Virus record (IMG/VR): IMGVR_UViG_3300045806_000063
Span: 117,109-181,108 of that record
Source: a virus
Strand: one strand, 5' to 3'
DNA length: 64,000 nt
A program made the translations under genes and the position numbers. This document shows, piece after piece, positions 52,035 to 60,926 of this stretch. The notes beneath the pieces are model-generated. The model ran no database searches and was not told the origin of the DNA. It saw only the letters and a list, made by a program, of their open reading frames with translations. The stretch's first letter is position 1. Every line of letters begins with the position of its first letter.

Positions 52035-54034
52035 ATGCATCTGAATTCGTTTATAACTGTACCCAAACTCAAGTATGGGATCTACCTGAGGAATGGTACA
52101 ATGTAGTATTCAGTGATCAAACGATTCTTATGCATAAGAATCAAATTATCGGTTCATGGTATTACTGGGAAGTCTATAGACATTATCCTGTCATGCCTAT
52201 TCATAGTAAAGGAGCTATTACTAAATTCTTTAAAGCTAAAGACCATTTAGAAATTTTAGGATTTATACACTGGGAGATTTATAACTTTAATACCTTAACT
52301 CTAGATATTTCAGTATGGGATATATCTGGTACTGTAGTAGAGGCATCGAACAGATTGTTCAATATGACATGCTATTGTTTAGTGGAATGGATGCCAATGG
52401 GATCCATGCACGATGTGTATGAAATTATAAAGCATCCTGAAGTGCTTGAAGCTAAACGGATCTGTCAAGAAAAAGTAGTAGAGTCAGATTACGATGAGAA
52501 TGTTACAGCTTCTGCAATTAGTGAAATGGAGAGTAAGTTACGAGTTTTACTTTATGAAAATCCAGAACTCATGCCATTTAATGAAATTAAAAGAATGGCT
52601 ACGATGGGACTGGTTAATGAAAATCAGTTATTCCAATTAATAGGATGGAGAGGAAGAAGCAAAGATATTAATGATGAAGTATTCCATTACCCAGTGGAGT
52701 ATGGTTATGGAGAAGGGATACAGGACTTATATGCATTAGCAATTGAAAGTAGAGATGCTGCTAATGCTAAAGTTATGCAGAATACTCCATTACAGATATC
52801 AGAATATTTTAATAGGAAAACCCAAATTGCTGCTGCAGTAATTGCACGATGTATTGGAAAGGTTCCATTTAGACCATTAGAATATGGCGGCTGTACAGGG
52901 TATGAGACAGTACCTTTGTTAGTTACTGAGGATATAGCAAGTATCTTTCATGGTAAATTTCATATGGTGGAAGGTAAACCGATACTGATATGGAATGATA
53001 CAGACAAGTATGTTGGTCAGATTATACATGTAAGATCCACAACCGGATGTGGTTCGCCAAACGTGCAAGAGGTCTGCCATATTTGTGCTGGGTGGTCGTC
53101 CTTAATTATGCCACCCATTAAGAATTTTGGATATAAGGTGTCATCTGAGTCTGGTAAAATTATGACCTCAAAGATACTTAGTACCAAACACTTAACACGG
53201 TCAGCTATATCTAGTAAGTTTGCACTAGATTCAATAGCTAGTAAATGGTTTACGGTAAGACCTAAGGTATCTGATCATCTCTATCTCAATGCGGATCAAG
53301 CGAAATACGATTTAGTATTTCGAATAAGTATGGAGTATGTCAAACGGATAAGTCAGATCCAACATATATCAGTAAATCAATTATTACCAACTAACATTAC
53401 CGACATTCCACAATTTCAAATAAGCAGGGTTAGTAAAGATGGAATGGTTGAAGGTCTTGCTGATGTGATTAAGCTAGAGTTAGGAGGTTCTGGTGTATCA
53501 TTGTCACTTGAGATGTTAAATTACATTAAGCAGCACGGGTATAGTATTGGTAAAGGTAATGGCTATATTGAGTTTGTGGTCAAGAAATGGGATATAAAAC
53601 ATCCGATGTTTATAACCCCTAATAAAGGAGAAAATGTAATGACTGGATTTAATGAACTCAAATCGTTCCTGGAAGGTAAGCAGGATCGTGCTAATGCTAG
53701 GATCAGCAATTATAGATCTCGGGCAGCAGCTATAAGTGAGTTTATTAAAATTATGCAAAGTGGGGCTGGAGGAACCTATAACTTAACTCATCTTGAAATC
53801 ATTATTAGGAGCTTGATGATAGTAGATAGTGATGATCCGAAAAACTTTAAACTACCCTTAGCAGGAGAGCCGATTAAATTTGGTAATTTAAAACAGGTTA
53901 TATTTAACAGGTCGTTAGGAATGATGCTTCCATTGGAACGTCAGTTTGAGAACTTAAGTAATTTAAGTTTCTTAGATAACAATCCACAGACCGATCATAG
54001 CATGGACGCCCTAATGGGCGGTAGTTATGACTAA
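52019..54034 (+). CDS. RNA polymerase beta' subunit, C-terminal part (phiKZ gp74-like)
   Basis: The 671-aa product contains RSTTGCGSPNVQEVCHICAG (about 339-358), matching the second zinc-binding region of beta' (RS..TC...GVC..CYG). Next comes SSESGKIMTSKILSTKHLT (about 377-395) at the trigger-loop position (GEPGTQLTMRTFHTGG in cellular enzymes). It starts inside the beta gene (16-bp overlap), ensuring paired synthesis. It forms the non-virion RNAP with the genes at 37626 and 49929. Confidence 0.92.
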   Translation: MVKEINASEFVYNCTQTQVWDLPEEWYNVVFSDQTILMHKNQIIGSWYYWEVYRHYPVMPIHSKGAITKFFKAKDHLEILGFIHWEIYNFNTLTLDISVWDISGTVVEASNRLFNMTCYCLVEWMPMGSMHDVYEIIKHPEVLEAKRICQEKVVESDYDENVTASAISEMESKLRVLLYENPELMPFNEIKRMATMGLVNENQLFQLIGWRGRSKDINDEVFHYPVEYGYGEGIQDLYALAIESRDAANAKVMQNTPLQISEYFNRKTQIAAAVIARCIGKVPFRPLEYGGCTGYETVPLLVTEDIASIFHGKFHMVEGKPILIWNDTDKYVGQIIHVRSTTGCGSPNVQEVCHICAGWSSLIMPPIKNFGYKVSSESGKIMTSKILSTKHLTRSAISSKFALDSIASKWFTVRPKVSDHLYLNADQAKYDLVFRISMEYVKRISQIQHISVNQLLPTNITDIPQFQISRVSKDGMVEGLADVIKLELGGSGVSLSLEMLNYIKQHGYSIGKGNGYIEFVVKKWDIKHPMFITPNKGENVMTGFNELKSFLEGKQDRANARISNYRSRAAAISEFIKIMQSGAGGTYNLTHLEIIIRSLMIVDSDDPKNFKLPLAGEPIKFGNLKQVIFNRSLGMMLPLERQFENLSNLSFLDNNPQTDHSMDALMGGSYD

Positions 54035-54050
54035 ATAATTAGAAAAGCTT

Positions 54051-54081
54051 GTAGCACACCATATGTGTTATGGTGTGCTAC
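54051..54081. terminator. Hairpin terminator
   Basis: A 13-bp stem GTAGCACACCATA with a 5-base loop lies 16 bp after the beta' stop. The helicase gene follows 40 bp later without a promoter core. Confidence 0.75.
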
Positions 54082-54120
54082 TGCTATCTTTAAAACGTCA
54101 ATTTTCATTAAGGAATAATC

Positions 54121-55680
54121 ATGGTTAGAATAAGGATACACATGCGTAGACATGGCTTTCTAGCCACTATGTTGTACGGAGGTGATATTGATATACTTTT
54201 TAAGTTTAATAACACAATACAGACTTGGAGATTAGCATACAACCATAAGTTTAAGAAAATGGTAAATGTGGTGGATAAATGTTATGCTATTAAGATGCAT
54301 CAGAAAGCCACCTATGGGTATCATGCAAATCTGTTAAGTAAATTCTTAACACACCTTAAAGAGTTTGGAATTCAAGACTCTGAAATAGAGTATACCTCTG
54401 CAACAATAGAGAGTCCTGATAAGGTACTCACTCCACTACATGTAGAACTGGCTTTAAAGCCTGAGTATAATCCAAGAGACCATCAACCTCATGTAATAGA
54501 CCATATACTGTCCTCAGAAGGCATCCTAGGTCGCATAACGGTGGCTAGCTTACAGATGGGGCAGGGTAAAACTTATTGTACGCTGTACAGCATTAGCAAG
54601 GTTGGTATTAGAGCATCCATTACAACAGCTCCAAGATATATCCAATCATGGATAGATGATATTGCTAAGTTCTATGAGAATGACAAAAGCTGTTATCGTT
54701 TAATCAGTACAACTAAAGAGTTTAAAAAACTTATTGATGATGGTAAAAGAGGGAAGTTAAAAAACCTAGCTATTATCATTATACCAAATACAATTCTAAG
54801 ACCATACTTTAAAGAGTATGAGATCTTTGGTAAATCAACATATGGCTGTGATCCAGAAGAACTCTATCAGACATTAGGTGTTTGCTGGAGAGTAACTGAT
54901 GAGGCACATGAGGATATCCATTTCCAGTTTAGACATGACATTCATACTAACGTACATAAACACGTGTGTTTGTCTGCTACATTGAAGTCTCATGACTCCT
55001 TTACAAATAAACTGTATGAAATACTCTACCCTTCAGCTGCAAGGCTTCAGGGAGTGGAGTGGAAGAAGTATATAATTGGAGTAGCTTTAGGTTATAAACT
55101 AGAATCTCCTGATGAAGCTAAGTATATGGGAGCTAAAGGTTATAGTCATAATGAATACGAGCAGTGGATAATGTCTGATACTCGGGTTAAATTAAACTAT
55201 TTTAAAATGATAACATCGTTAACAGAAAGATGTTTCATTAAGAAATACCAACCTGGACAACGATTCCTCGTGTATTTTGCATCTAAGGATATGATATACG
55301 CTTTTACCGAATACCTAAGTGAACACATTAGTATGCAGGATTTAAGGATAGCAGCATATACGGACAATGACCCACCAGAAATACCAAAAGAAAACGATAT
55401 ACTGATCTCAACCCCTAACAAGTCTGGTACAGGTAAAGATATATATGGACTGATTGCAATCCTGAATACCGTATCAATGCATACCATGCAAGGCAACTCA
55501 CAAATGTCTGGAAGGATTAGAGAGCATACAGCGGCAATGTTCCCAGGATCCGAACCCATGTTTTACTATTTGGTATGTACAGATATCCGTAAACAGAAAG
55601 ACTATCATGAATCAAAGGTGGATCAGTTTGCAGATGAGTTTAAAGAGTTAAGGGTTTTTAATACAAATCTAATTATTTAA
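54121..55680 (+). CDS. Superfamily 2 DNA/RNA helicase (phiKZ gp75 position)
   Basis: The 519-aa product has motif I MGQGKTY (about 145-151), motif II DEAHE (260-264), motif III-like LSATLKSHD (about 285-293), SGTGKDI and motif VI QMSGRIREH (about 461-469). It resembles UvsW/Snf2-like branch-migrating or RNA-unwinding helicases. ATG 54121 follows TAAGGAATAATC. It shares the RNAP transcript unless the hairpin upstream stops it. Confidence 0.85.
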   Translation: MVRIRIHMRRHGFLATMLYGGDIDILFKFNNTIQTWRLAYNHKFKKMVNVVDKCYAIKMHQKATYGYHANLLSKFLTHLKEFGIQDSEIEYTSATIESPDKVLTPLHVELALKPEYNPRDHQPHVIDHILSSEGILGRITVASLQMGQGKTYCTLYSISKVGIRASITTAPRYIQSWIDDIAKFYENDKSCYRLISTTKEFKKLIDDGKRGKLKNLAIIIIPNTILRPYFKEYEIFGKSTYGCDPEELYQTLGVCWRVTDEAHEDIHFQFRHDIHTNVHKHVCLSATLKSHDSFTNKLYEILYPSAARLQGVEWKKYIIGVALGYKLESPDEAKYMGAKGYSHNEYEQWIMSDTRVKLNYFKMITSLTERCFIKKYQPGQRFLVYFASKDMIYAFTEYLSEHISMQDLRIAAYTDNDPPEIPKENDILISTPNKSGTGKDIYGLIAILNTVSMHTMQGNSQMSGRIREHTAAMFPGSEPMFYYLVCTDIRKQKDYHESKVDQFADEFKELRVFNTNLII

Positions 55681-55682
55681 AA

Positions 55683-55710
55683 GTGTTTGACTTCAGCTGA
55701 AGTCAAACAC
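55683..55710. terminator. Palindromic terminator
   Basis: A 28-bp perfect palindrome centred on CAGCTG lies 2 bp after the helicase stop, immediately before an early promoter. Confidence 0.78.
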
Positions 55711-55731
55711 AAACATATATTATCAAGTTGG
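55711..55731 (+). promoter_or_regulatory. Early promoter
   Basis: AAACATATATTATCAAGTTGG starts 31 bp before the ATG at 55742. The ribosome binding site GGAGG lies just downstream, so the leader is very short. Confidence 0.78.
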
Positions 55732-55741
55732 AGGTAAGTCT

Positions 55742-56161
55742 ATGAACGAATATGAAGATGAGATTTTAGTAGAGTGTAAACTCCTCTTTAATTTTGAAAC
55801 AGTAGATAAGGAAGAAAGTGAAGATGTTTTAAACATGTTACTACCTGCGGTAGTAGAAAAAATGTATATAGGTGATGTCGACTCAGTAGACGCGGTTATT
55901 GCATCAAGGTCTATAAGGATGGATTTAGAGAGTCGGAAATATTTAATTGACATTGCTGTTCATCGTAAACTAGAACATACGGCTATGCGGATGGAAGAAG
56001 AAATGTATATACAGGGGAATGCTACGAATCCTCGGTTAGCCCATCTTATAAAAACACACAATCCTGTAAGAGGAAAGTTTCTACCTAATGATACTATATT
56101 GATTACATGTCAAAAGAAAGACATACTCATCGATAGTTCGAATATAGTGGGATATAAATAG
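55742..56161 (+). CDS. Hypothetical acidic early protein
   Basis: ATG 55742 lies 8 bp after TTGGAGG. The 139-aa product is helical and acidic, with a beta-like C-terminus (KGKFLPNDTILITCQKKDILID-type). No family recognised. It is first of five small genes (55742-58190) in one early operon. Confidence 0.7.
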   Translation: MNEYEDEILVECKLLFNFETVDKEESEDVLNMLLPAVVEKMYIGDVDSVDAVIASRSIRMDLESRKYLIDIAVHRKLEHTAMRMEEEMYIQGNATNPRLAHLIKTHNPVRGKFLPNDTILITCQKKDILIDSSNIVGYK

Positions 56162-56175
56162 AGGTAATAAGGAAT

Positions 56176-56568
56176 ATGATTAAGGATTCTTTGAATAACA
56201 TTAGTCCAATGACAGTATCAGTTCCATTAGCTGTTCGTGGAAGGCATGTGGAAGATGAGGTATTGTTATGGTATATTGGGGAGTTGCTATGGTACCTGCG
56301 CTCGGGTAATCACCTCTTTGGAAGTAAATTTTCTATTACTGAAGCAGAACTGGAATACTATACTGGTCAAATACTTTATGAAATGCGGGATTTCACATTT
56401 GACCACTCCTTACTTATAACATTTGAAGAAGCTTTGTTAGAGGGACTTATGAATGATATTGCTTCAGTTATCTTTACTATGAATAAAGCTATTCATAACG
56501 ATCATTTTCTAGTGGGGTTAATTTCACATAAGTGCAGTACTGACTTATTGTTCGATTGTTTAAACTGA
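56176..56568 (+). CDS. Hypothetical early protein
   Basis: The 130-aa product has aromatic-rich helices (LLWYIGELLWYLRSGNHLFG). No motif recognised. It follows TAGAGGTAATAAGGAAT. Confidence 0.68.
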   Translation: MIKDSLNNISPMTVSVPLAVRGRHVEDEVLLWYIGELLWYLRSGNHLFGSKFSITEAELEYYTGQILYEMRDFTFDHSLLITFEEALLEGLMNDIASVIFTMNKAIHNDHFLVGLISHKCSTDLLFDCLN

Positions 56569-56577
56569 GGAACTAGT

Positions 56578-57009
56578 ATGTCAGATCAGAATACTTTAGA
56601 TCTGCAGATATCACTGCCAACCGCTATGGTTCCTAAGTCAGAATACTTAGAGTTAGTTTATGAGATTATATTCAATGACTTATCACCTGATGAAATTTGG
56701 AATGGAGTTACTGACTTATTAGATCATGATGAGATAGATGACATCCGTTTCTGTATTTCTGTACATGAGGACGTTCTGAAGCTTTATGAAATGTTATATA
56801 TTCTATTAGATTCACATATTGGATGGTTGAGAGATAATAACTACGAGACAATAGTCTCTTATGAACAGTTACACAATGGAACGAGTTTACGACTCATCAA
56901 AGAGAGTTCAGTAAATTTATCAAAACATAAAGAAAAACATCATTCTCTTTTTGAATGTATTCAACCCACTCCAGTTTCTTTAACGGAGAGAAAATGTCAG
57001 TATCTGTAA
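56578..57009 (+). CDS. Hypothetical acidic early protein
   Basis: The 143-aa product is acidic and helical. It resembles the next protein in overall layout (SPDEIWNGVTDLL compare TPHEFWSEVAKDQF), which hints at a shared fold or old duplication. It overlaps the next gene by 16 bp. Confidence 0.68.
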   Translation: MSDQNTLDLQISLPTAMVPKSEYLELVYEIIFNDLSPDEIWNGVTDLLDHDEIDDIRFCISVHEDVLKLYEMLYILLDSHIGWLRDNNYETIVSYEQLHNGTSLRLIKESSVNLSKHKEKHHSLFECIQPTPVSLTERKCQYL

Positions 57010-57488
57010 TTTACGGAATGCATGATTTAACAAAGCTTGCAGAAGACGAGTATGTGTTTAACATATTTTCATTAATGTATCACCATTATAAACTCAATGG
57101 TAATATTACAATGGATGACGTTTATGATATCTGCATTGAAGTTCATCGAGGGGTCTGGGCGGTTATATCCACAAGATACCTCGATGATACAAATTTGGTA
57201 AGTTCAATATATGGACTTACTCCACATGAGTTTTGGAGTGAAGTAGCTAAAGATCAATTCGATGTAATGTTTGATGGATTAAACAGTCTGTTATATACTC
57301 TTAATGAGAAGGGACATCTACGCAAACTTGGTTTATGGAGAATAAAGAAAAATGGTTTTAGAAGAATAGAGTGTATCTTAACTGATCGAGTTGGGATAAT
57401 TACCATGACTGGGGTAGTCGAAGATGAGATATCTAGGCTAAAGAAGTTTTATTCAATTCAACGATTATCAAATTTTAGGATACCTTAA
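56994..57488 (+). CDS. Hypothetical early protein
   Basis: ATG 56994 follows AACGGAGAGAAA, preferred to the in-frame upstream ATG at 56955. The 164-aa product is helical with a basic beta-like C-terminus. The segment LTPHEFWSEV is similar in layout to its upstream neighbour. No family recognised. Confidence 0.68.
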   Translation: MSVSVIYGMHDLTKLAEDEYVFNIFSLMYHHYKLNGNITMDDVYDICIEVHRGVWAVISTRYLDDTNLVSSIYGLTPHEFWSEVAKDQFDVMFDGLNSLLYTLNEKGHLRKLGLWRIKKNGFRRIECILTDRVGIITMTGVVEDEISRLKKFYSIQRLSNFRIP

Positions 57489-58190
57489 ATGAGTGACAAA
57501 CTGATCAGCGGAGAGTGTACGAGAACTCTAGAGAGAATCATAGAACTGGATAAACGTGTTGGAGAATACCAAGTGTTTATGAAGGTTACTCCTGAATTGA
57601 ATGTATCGGCCGGGTATCCATCAGAGTCTCATGAAGATTATCAGAGTGCACTAGAGCGTCTAATGAAAGACGGAGAAGATAAGGAAATCAAATATGATAT
57701 AGATGCTGCCTGGGAAAGGGATAAGGATAAACCTTTCCCAGTTAACCATGGTATATTACTTGATGATGAAAATCTCGAAGTAGAGGTAACTATCCCTATT
57801 GATGGTAGTAACTATGTCCAGGCTAAAGCCCTCTCTTCATTCGCTAATGATGCAATAGAATGTTATCTCTATACCAGATTAAATGAGGAAAATGGAGTAA
57901 GTTTAATACTGGATGCTCCATCGACAGTCAACGTATTAGATGAAGTTGAAACTAGAATAGCCGAAATAGTAGACTGTTATTTCGACGATATAGACTCCAG
58001 TGGAACTAACAGTTGTCCTAACGACATGTATTATTTGGTAAGGGATGCTATGGAAGGATTATCCTTAGTGCGATCAGATATTGATCTAGCATTAGTAAAT
58101 CCAAAACTCAGACAAATGAATAGCGTTTATGTTAATGCTGTGGACTCCTTAACAGCGAATACATTAAATTTTACTTTGACCAAGAATTAA
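57489..58190 (+). CDS. Hypothetical acidic early protein
   Basis: The 233-aa product starts directly after the upstream stop. It is acidic and helical with no recognised motif. It ends the operon at a bidirectional palindrome. Confidence 0.7.
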   Translation: MSDKLISGECTRTLERIIELDKRVGEYQVFMKVTPELNVSAGYPSESHEDYQSALERLMKDGEDKEIKYDIDAAWERDKDKPFPVNHGILLDDENLEVEVTIPIDGSNYVQAKALSSFANDAIECYLYTRLNEENGVSLILDAPSTVNVLDEVETRIAEIVDCYFDDIDSSGTNSCPNDMYYLVRDAMEGLSLVRSDIDLALVNPKLRQMNSVYVNAVDSLTANTLNFTLTKN

Positions 58191-58199
58191 ATAAAAACA

Positions 58200-58236
58200 T
58201 GATATCCATGGCTGCCATTGGCAGCCATGGATATCA
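58200..58236. terminator. Bidirectional palindromic terminator
   Basis: An 18-bp stem with a single-base loop lies between convergent genes ending at 58190 and 58240. Confidence 0.82.
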
Positions 58237-58239
58237 GTA

Positions 58240-58680
58240 CTACTTTTTGTTTTTCATTTTATCTAACTCTTTTGCATCCTTTTTATTTTCATCCTCCATG
58301 ATTTCTCTAGCTATTTCTATATAGTTGTTCAATTCACTAATTGGAAGGTTTAACAGCTCCGTCAGTGAATGATTTGTTGACTCAGGTAGTTTATACTCCA
58401 TTAACACTTTAGCCACTGCACGGCTGACTGTATGCTTATGGAACATAGTTTTTTCAGTGTATGTAACGGTAGCATACGGGTCAGTATTATTAACGAACCC
58501 GAGATACAAGGCTACCTTTTCTTTTATTAATAGCTGGTTAGTTATGGAGTGGACGTGTGCTAAGGTGAATAACTCTTCAAACAAAGCGCCTATTAAGGCA
58601 TGTATTTCTACTGGATGCTCATACCTTACACCAATAAAGCTAAGGTCTAACTGTCGAATCTCCAGAACATAAGGTTGTAA
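58240..58680 (-). CDS. Frameshift extension of the 58647 gene (-1 frame)
   Basis: This frame is open from the T8 run at 58679-58686 to the stop at 58240 (146 codons) and has no ATG near its start; the first usable codon is a TTG at 58584 without a ribosome binding site. Reading begins LQPYVLEIRQ and continues as ordinary protein-like sequence through FEELFTLAHVH to a Lys-rich end (KDAKELDKMKNKK). It is best explained as the C-terminal part of a -1 frameshift product of the upstream gene. Confidence 0.72.
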   Translation of the reverse strand, partial: LQPYVLEIRQLDLSFIGVRYEHPVEIHALIGALFEELFTLAHVHSITNQLLIKEKVALYLGFVNNTDPYATVTYTEKTMFHKHTVSRAVAKVLMEYKLPESTNHSLTELLNLPISELNNYIEIAREIMEDENKKDAKELDKMKNKK

Positions 58681-60308
58681 AAAAAACCAGTTAAGTTTAG
58701 CGGTATCAATTTATTGGCCTCCTCTACATTATCAGATTGACCATGCTCACATACAGGACAAGGAAAGTTTGGAACACCAGCCCAAGTCATAGTGTAATCT
58801 TCTTTAAATGCTTTCACTAAAGCGATCAGTTTAGGTGTAGCCTCTTCATCAGATGAGTAATTTTCAGAGAGCACCTTTAAGATACTTTCCCGGTTATTGA
58901 TTACTTTTGGATTACTTGGATCGTCAAGATCCCTAATCTCAATGAATGAGATATAAGGAGTAAACTTACCCAGAAAGATCTCCATAGCGTATTTGCGAGC
59001 TCTGTTAACTTTAAACTGTTTAAACTGTCCTTCTGACAAGTTTACTGATCTGTTTTGTTCAACCACTGTTGAGATATACTGCATGATACTATTGCACCAG
59101 AGGTTAGCCTCTTGGAAGTATTCAGTCAGTGTTGGTATTTTAAACTTGACCCAGTTTTCAATGTTAAATGATTCGTTACTAAATTTCTTGAACAGTTGAA
59201 AATTGTTAGACGTAGAATTAAAAATATCAAAACGTCTATTTTGGTAGGCTCTTACTTCTTCTTCAGTAACAACTTTCTTGCTCCAGTATACCATATCTTC
59301 TTCGGTGAGCATCTCATACCGACTATTACAGACCAGGTTAAAGTTAAGTTTTGAGTCAGCTAAATAGGTTCCATTTTCATCCCTTTTAGCTTCTATGCTA
59401 TGGGTGCAATCTGGGTTTGTACAAGGGTGCCACACTGGGTAACCCCTAGGGTACATTGCCGCTAAGCCAACTGCCTTCAGTGATACTAAGTCAGTTACCA
59501 GTATTAAGTCTCTGAGCTTATTCTTATCAGATGGCCTGGCATTAAACTCCATTACATTTGAACCAGTAACTTTATCCAGGATGAAGTTAGCAATGATTAC
59601 CTGGAGAACAACATCGTCTCCAGTATAAGTGGAACCTGCAGTATTTCTTCCAGTGCTATCATTAGCCACTGCAAGCATTAGAGATAACGTTGAAGCTTCA
59701 GTTGTGCTGAATGGGCTAATTGATAAAGTAATACCGCTACCCCACAGGGTGGCATTCTCTGACATACTGCCACCCATAGACTGGGAAGCCACTATTTGGG
59801 CTGCTAAACCATCCAGAGTGTTTGGTAATTTTCTTATGTCTTCTTTACGTTTAAAGATACCTAATCGATTGCCATCGTTAGTTGATAAGCGTTGAACCCA
59901 GTTATCAGTTTCAAATACCTTAGCATAATTTTCATTTTCATTGAATACCACACTACCTAGAGTCATTACTTCCTGCAACAAAGTTTTATACCGGTCATGT
60001 TCCTTAGACCCCTCAGGATGTCTACTCATCCGCTCAAGCAAGTGCTCTGCAAATGCATCAATACTGTTAATAGACTCCCGTGACATAGGTAGTGGTGCTA
60101 CAGTCTCCAAGCAGGTGGCAGGATCGATATCTTTTATATACGGAGATAGATGCGGATTAGCTTTCGGTTTAATTACCTCAGTAGCTGGAGCAGCACTAGC
60201 GGCTTCATATACAGGGGCATGTATCGGAGACGGATCAGTATCCAAATTAAACTGTTCTTCTACTGCTACACGGTTAAGGGTAGCTGGTCTACTAGTTTGA
60301 TGTGTCAT
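58647..60308 (-). CDS. Virion morphogenesis candidate with zinc motifs and -1 frameshift site
   Basis: The 0-frame product is 553 aa: a Pro/Ala-rich disordered N-terminus, a helical middle, HPCTNPDCTHS (about 311-321) and CPVCEHG near the C-terminus (about 519-525), a likely zinc-binding site. The end is LTGFFYNLMFWRFDS. At the codons GGT TTT TTT TAC a -1 slip enters a 146-codon open frame, giving a 689-aa fusion. The zinc-ended protein with an adjoining helical frame recalls T4 gp26/gp51 or tail assembly chaperones made by frameshift; this is inference. It overlaps the upstream gene by 17 bp. Confidence 0.75.
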   Translation of the reverse strand: MTHQTSRPATLNRVAVEEQFNLDTDPSPIHAPVYEAASAAPATEVIKPKANPHLSPYIKDIDPATCLETVAPLPMSRESINSIDAFAEHLLERMSRHPEGSKEHDRYKTLLQEVMTLGSVVFNENENYAKVFETDNWVQRLSTNDGNRLGIFKRKEDIRKLPNTLDGLAAQIVASQSMGGSMSENATLWGSGITLSISPFSTTEASTLSLMLAVANDSTGRNTAGSTYTGDDVVLQVIIANFILDKVTGSNVMEFNARPSDKNKLRDLILVTDLVSLKAVGLAAMYPRGYPVWHPCTNPDCTHSIEAKRDENGTYLADSKLNFNLVCNSRYEMLTEEDMVYWSKKVVTEEEVRAYQNRRFDIFNSTSNNFQLFKKFSNESFNIENWVKFKIPTLTEYFQEANLWCNSIMQYISTVVEQNRSVNLSEGQFKQFKVNRARKYAMEIFLGKFTPYISFIEIRDLDDPSNPKVINNRESILKVLSENYSSDEEATPKLIALVKAFKEDYTMTWAGVPNFPCPVCEHGQSDNVEEANKLIPLNLTGFFYNLMFWRFDS

Positions 60309-60855
60309 TAGTTACTTCCTCTTTTGCTTGTTTATATTGAGCTTGGGCTATTGTCAGATTAGCCAGCATTGGAACAATCAGTCTGAGCATATCAGATTTT
60401 AAATTATTCAACCCTATTACTGCTGCATTGAACTTTAATAGTTCTCCACCATCACGAGGTTTACCAGTACCGGAGACTACGATACCTTTAAGTCCAGTAA
60501 AACAATACCGGATATCATCGGTATATGACCTTAATAGTGAAGGTGTAAGACCACTTAAAGCCAGATCTTCTTTTGCAAGATTACTGAATAATGCTGCCAG
60601 CTCAGTGACGACTTGTAAGCTTCTGATCATTTCATTCTTTTCAGAAACTATACCCTCCCAACATTCACCGGATTTGACTGCTCGCACAGCCTGCTTATGT
60701 GTCATACCTGTCCCTCTTTGTGTAAGTTTAATAGTACGTTTATCGATCATTCTTTGTGCTACAGGTCCCCGTTCTAAAACTACTTCATTTGAAGTTAGTT
60801 CAGGGCTAGAGCCCTCTATATAGTCACTAGGGTTATCATCTATTGTGAAATGCAT
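60292..60855 (-). CDS. Hypothetical helical protein upstream of the frameshift gene
   Basis: The 187-aa product is helical and charged (KRTIKLTQRGTGMTHKQAV). It is first in the minus-strand operon and overlaps the next gene by 17 bp. The ribosome binding site AAAGGACAAAAG is upstream. No family recognised; probably late and co-expressed with the zinc protein. Confidence 0.7.
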   Translation of the reverse strand: MHFTIDDNPSDYIEGSSPELTSNEVVLERGPVAQRMIDKRTIKLTQRGTGMTHKQAVRAVKSGECWEGIVSEKNEMIRSLQVVTELAALFSNLAKEDLALSGLTPSLLRSYTDDIRYCFTGLKGIVVSGTGKPRDGGELLKFNAAVIGLNNLKSDMLRLIVPMLANLTIAQAQYKQAKEEVTNDTSN

Positions 60856-60926
60856 TCTTTTGTCCTTTTAGTTATTATACATTAAATTTATATTTGTTTT
60901 TTTAATTTATCACCACGGAATTTATC

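Noticed and set aside
54006-54019. CGCCCTAATGGGCG stem as a terminator
   Set aside because: It lies inside the beta' coding region and is short; a much better hairpin follows at 54051.
55197-55559. 120-codon minus-strand frame
   Set aside because: Shadow of the helicase gene, covering its conserved motifs.
59941-60300. 119-codon plus-strand frame
   Set aside because: Antisense to the N-terminus of the zinc/frameshift gene; no promoter or ribosome binding site.
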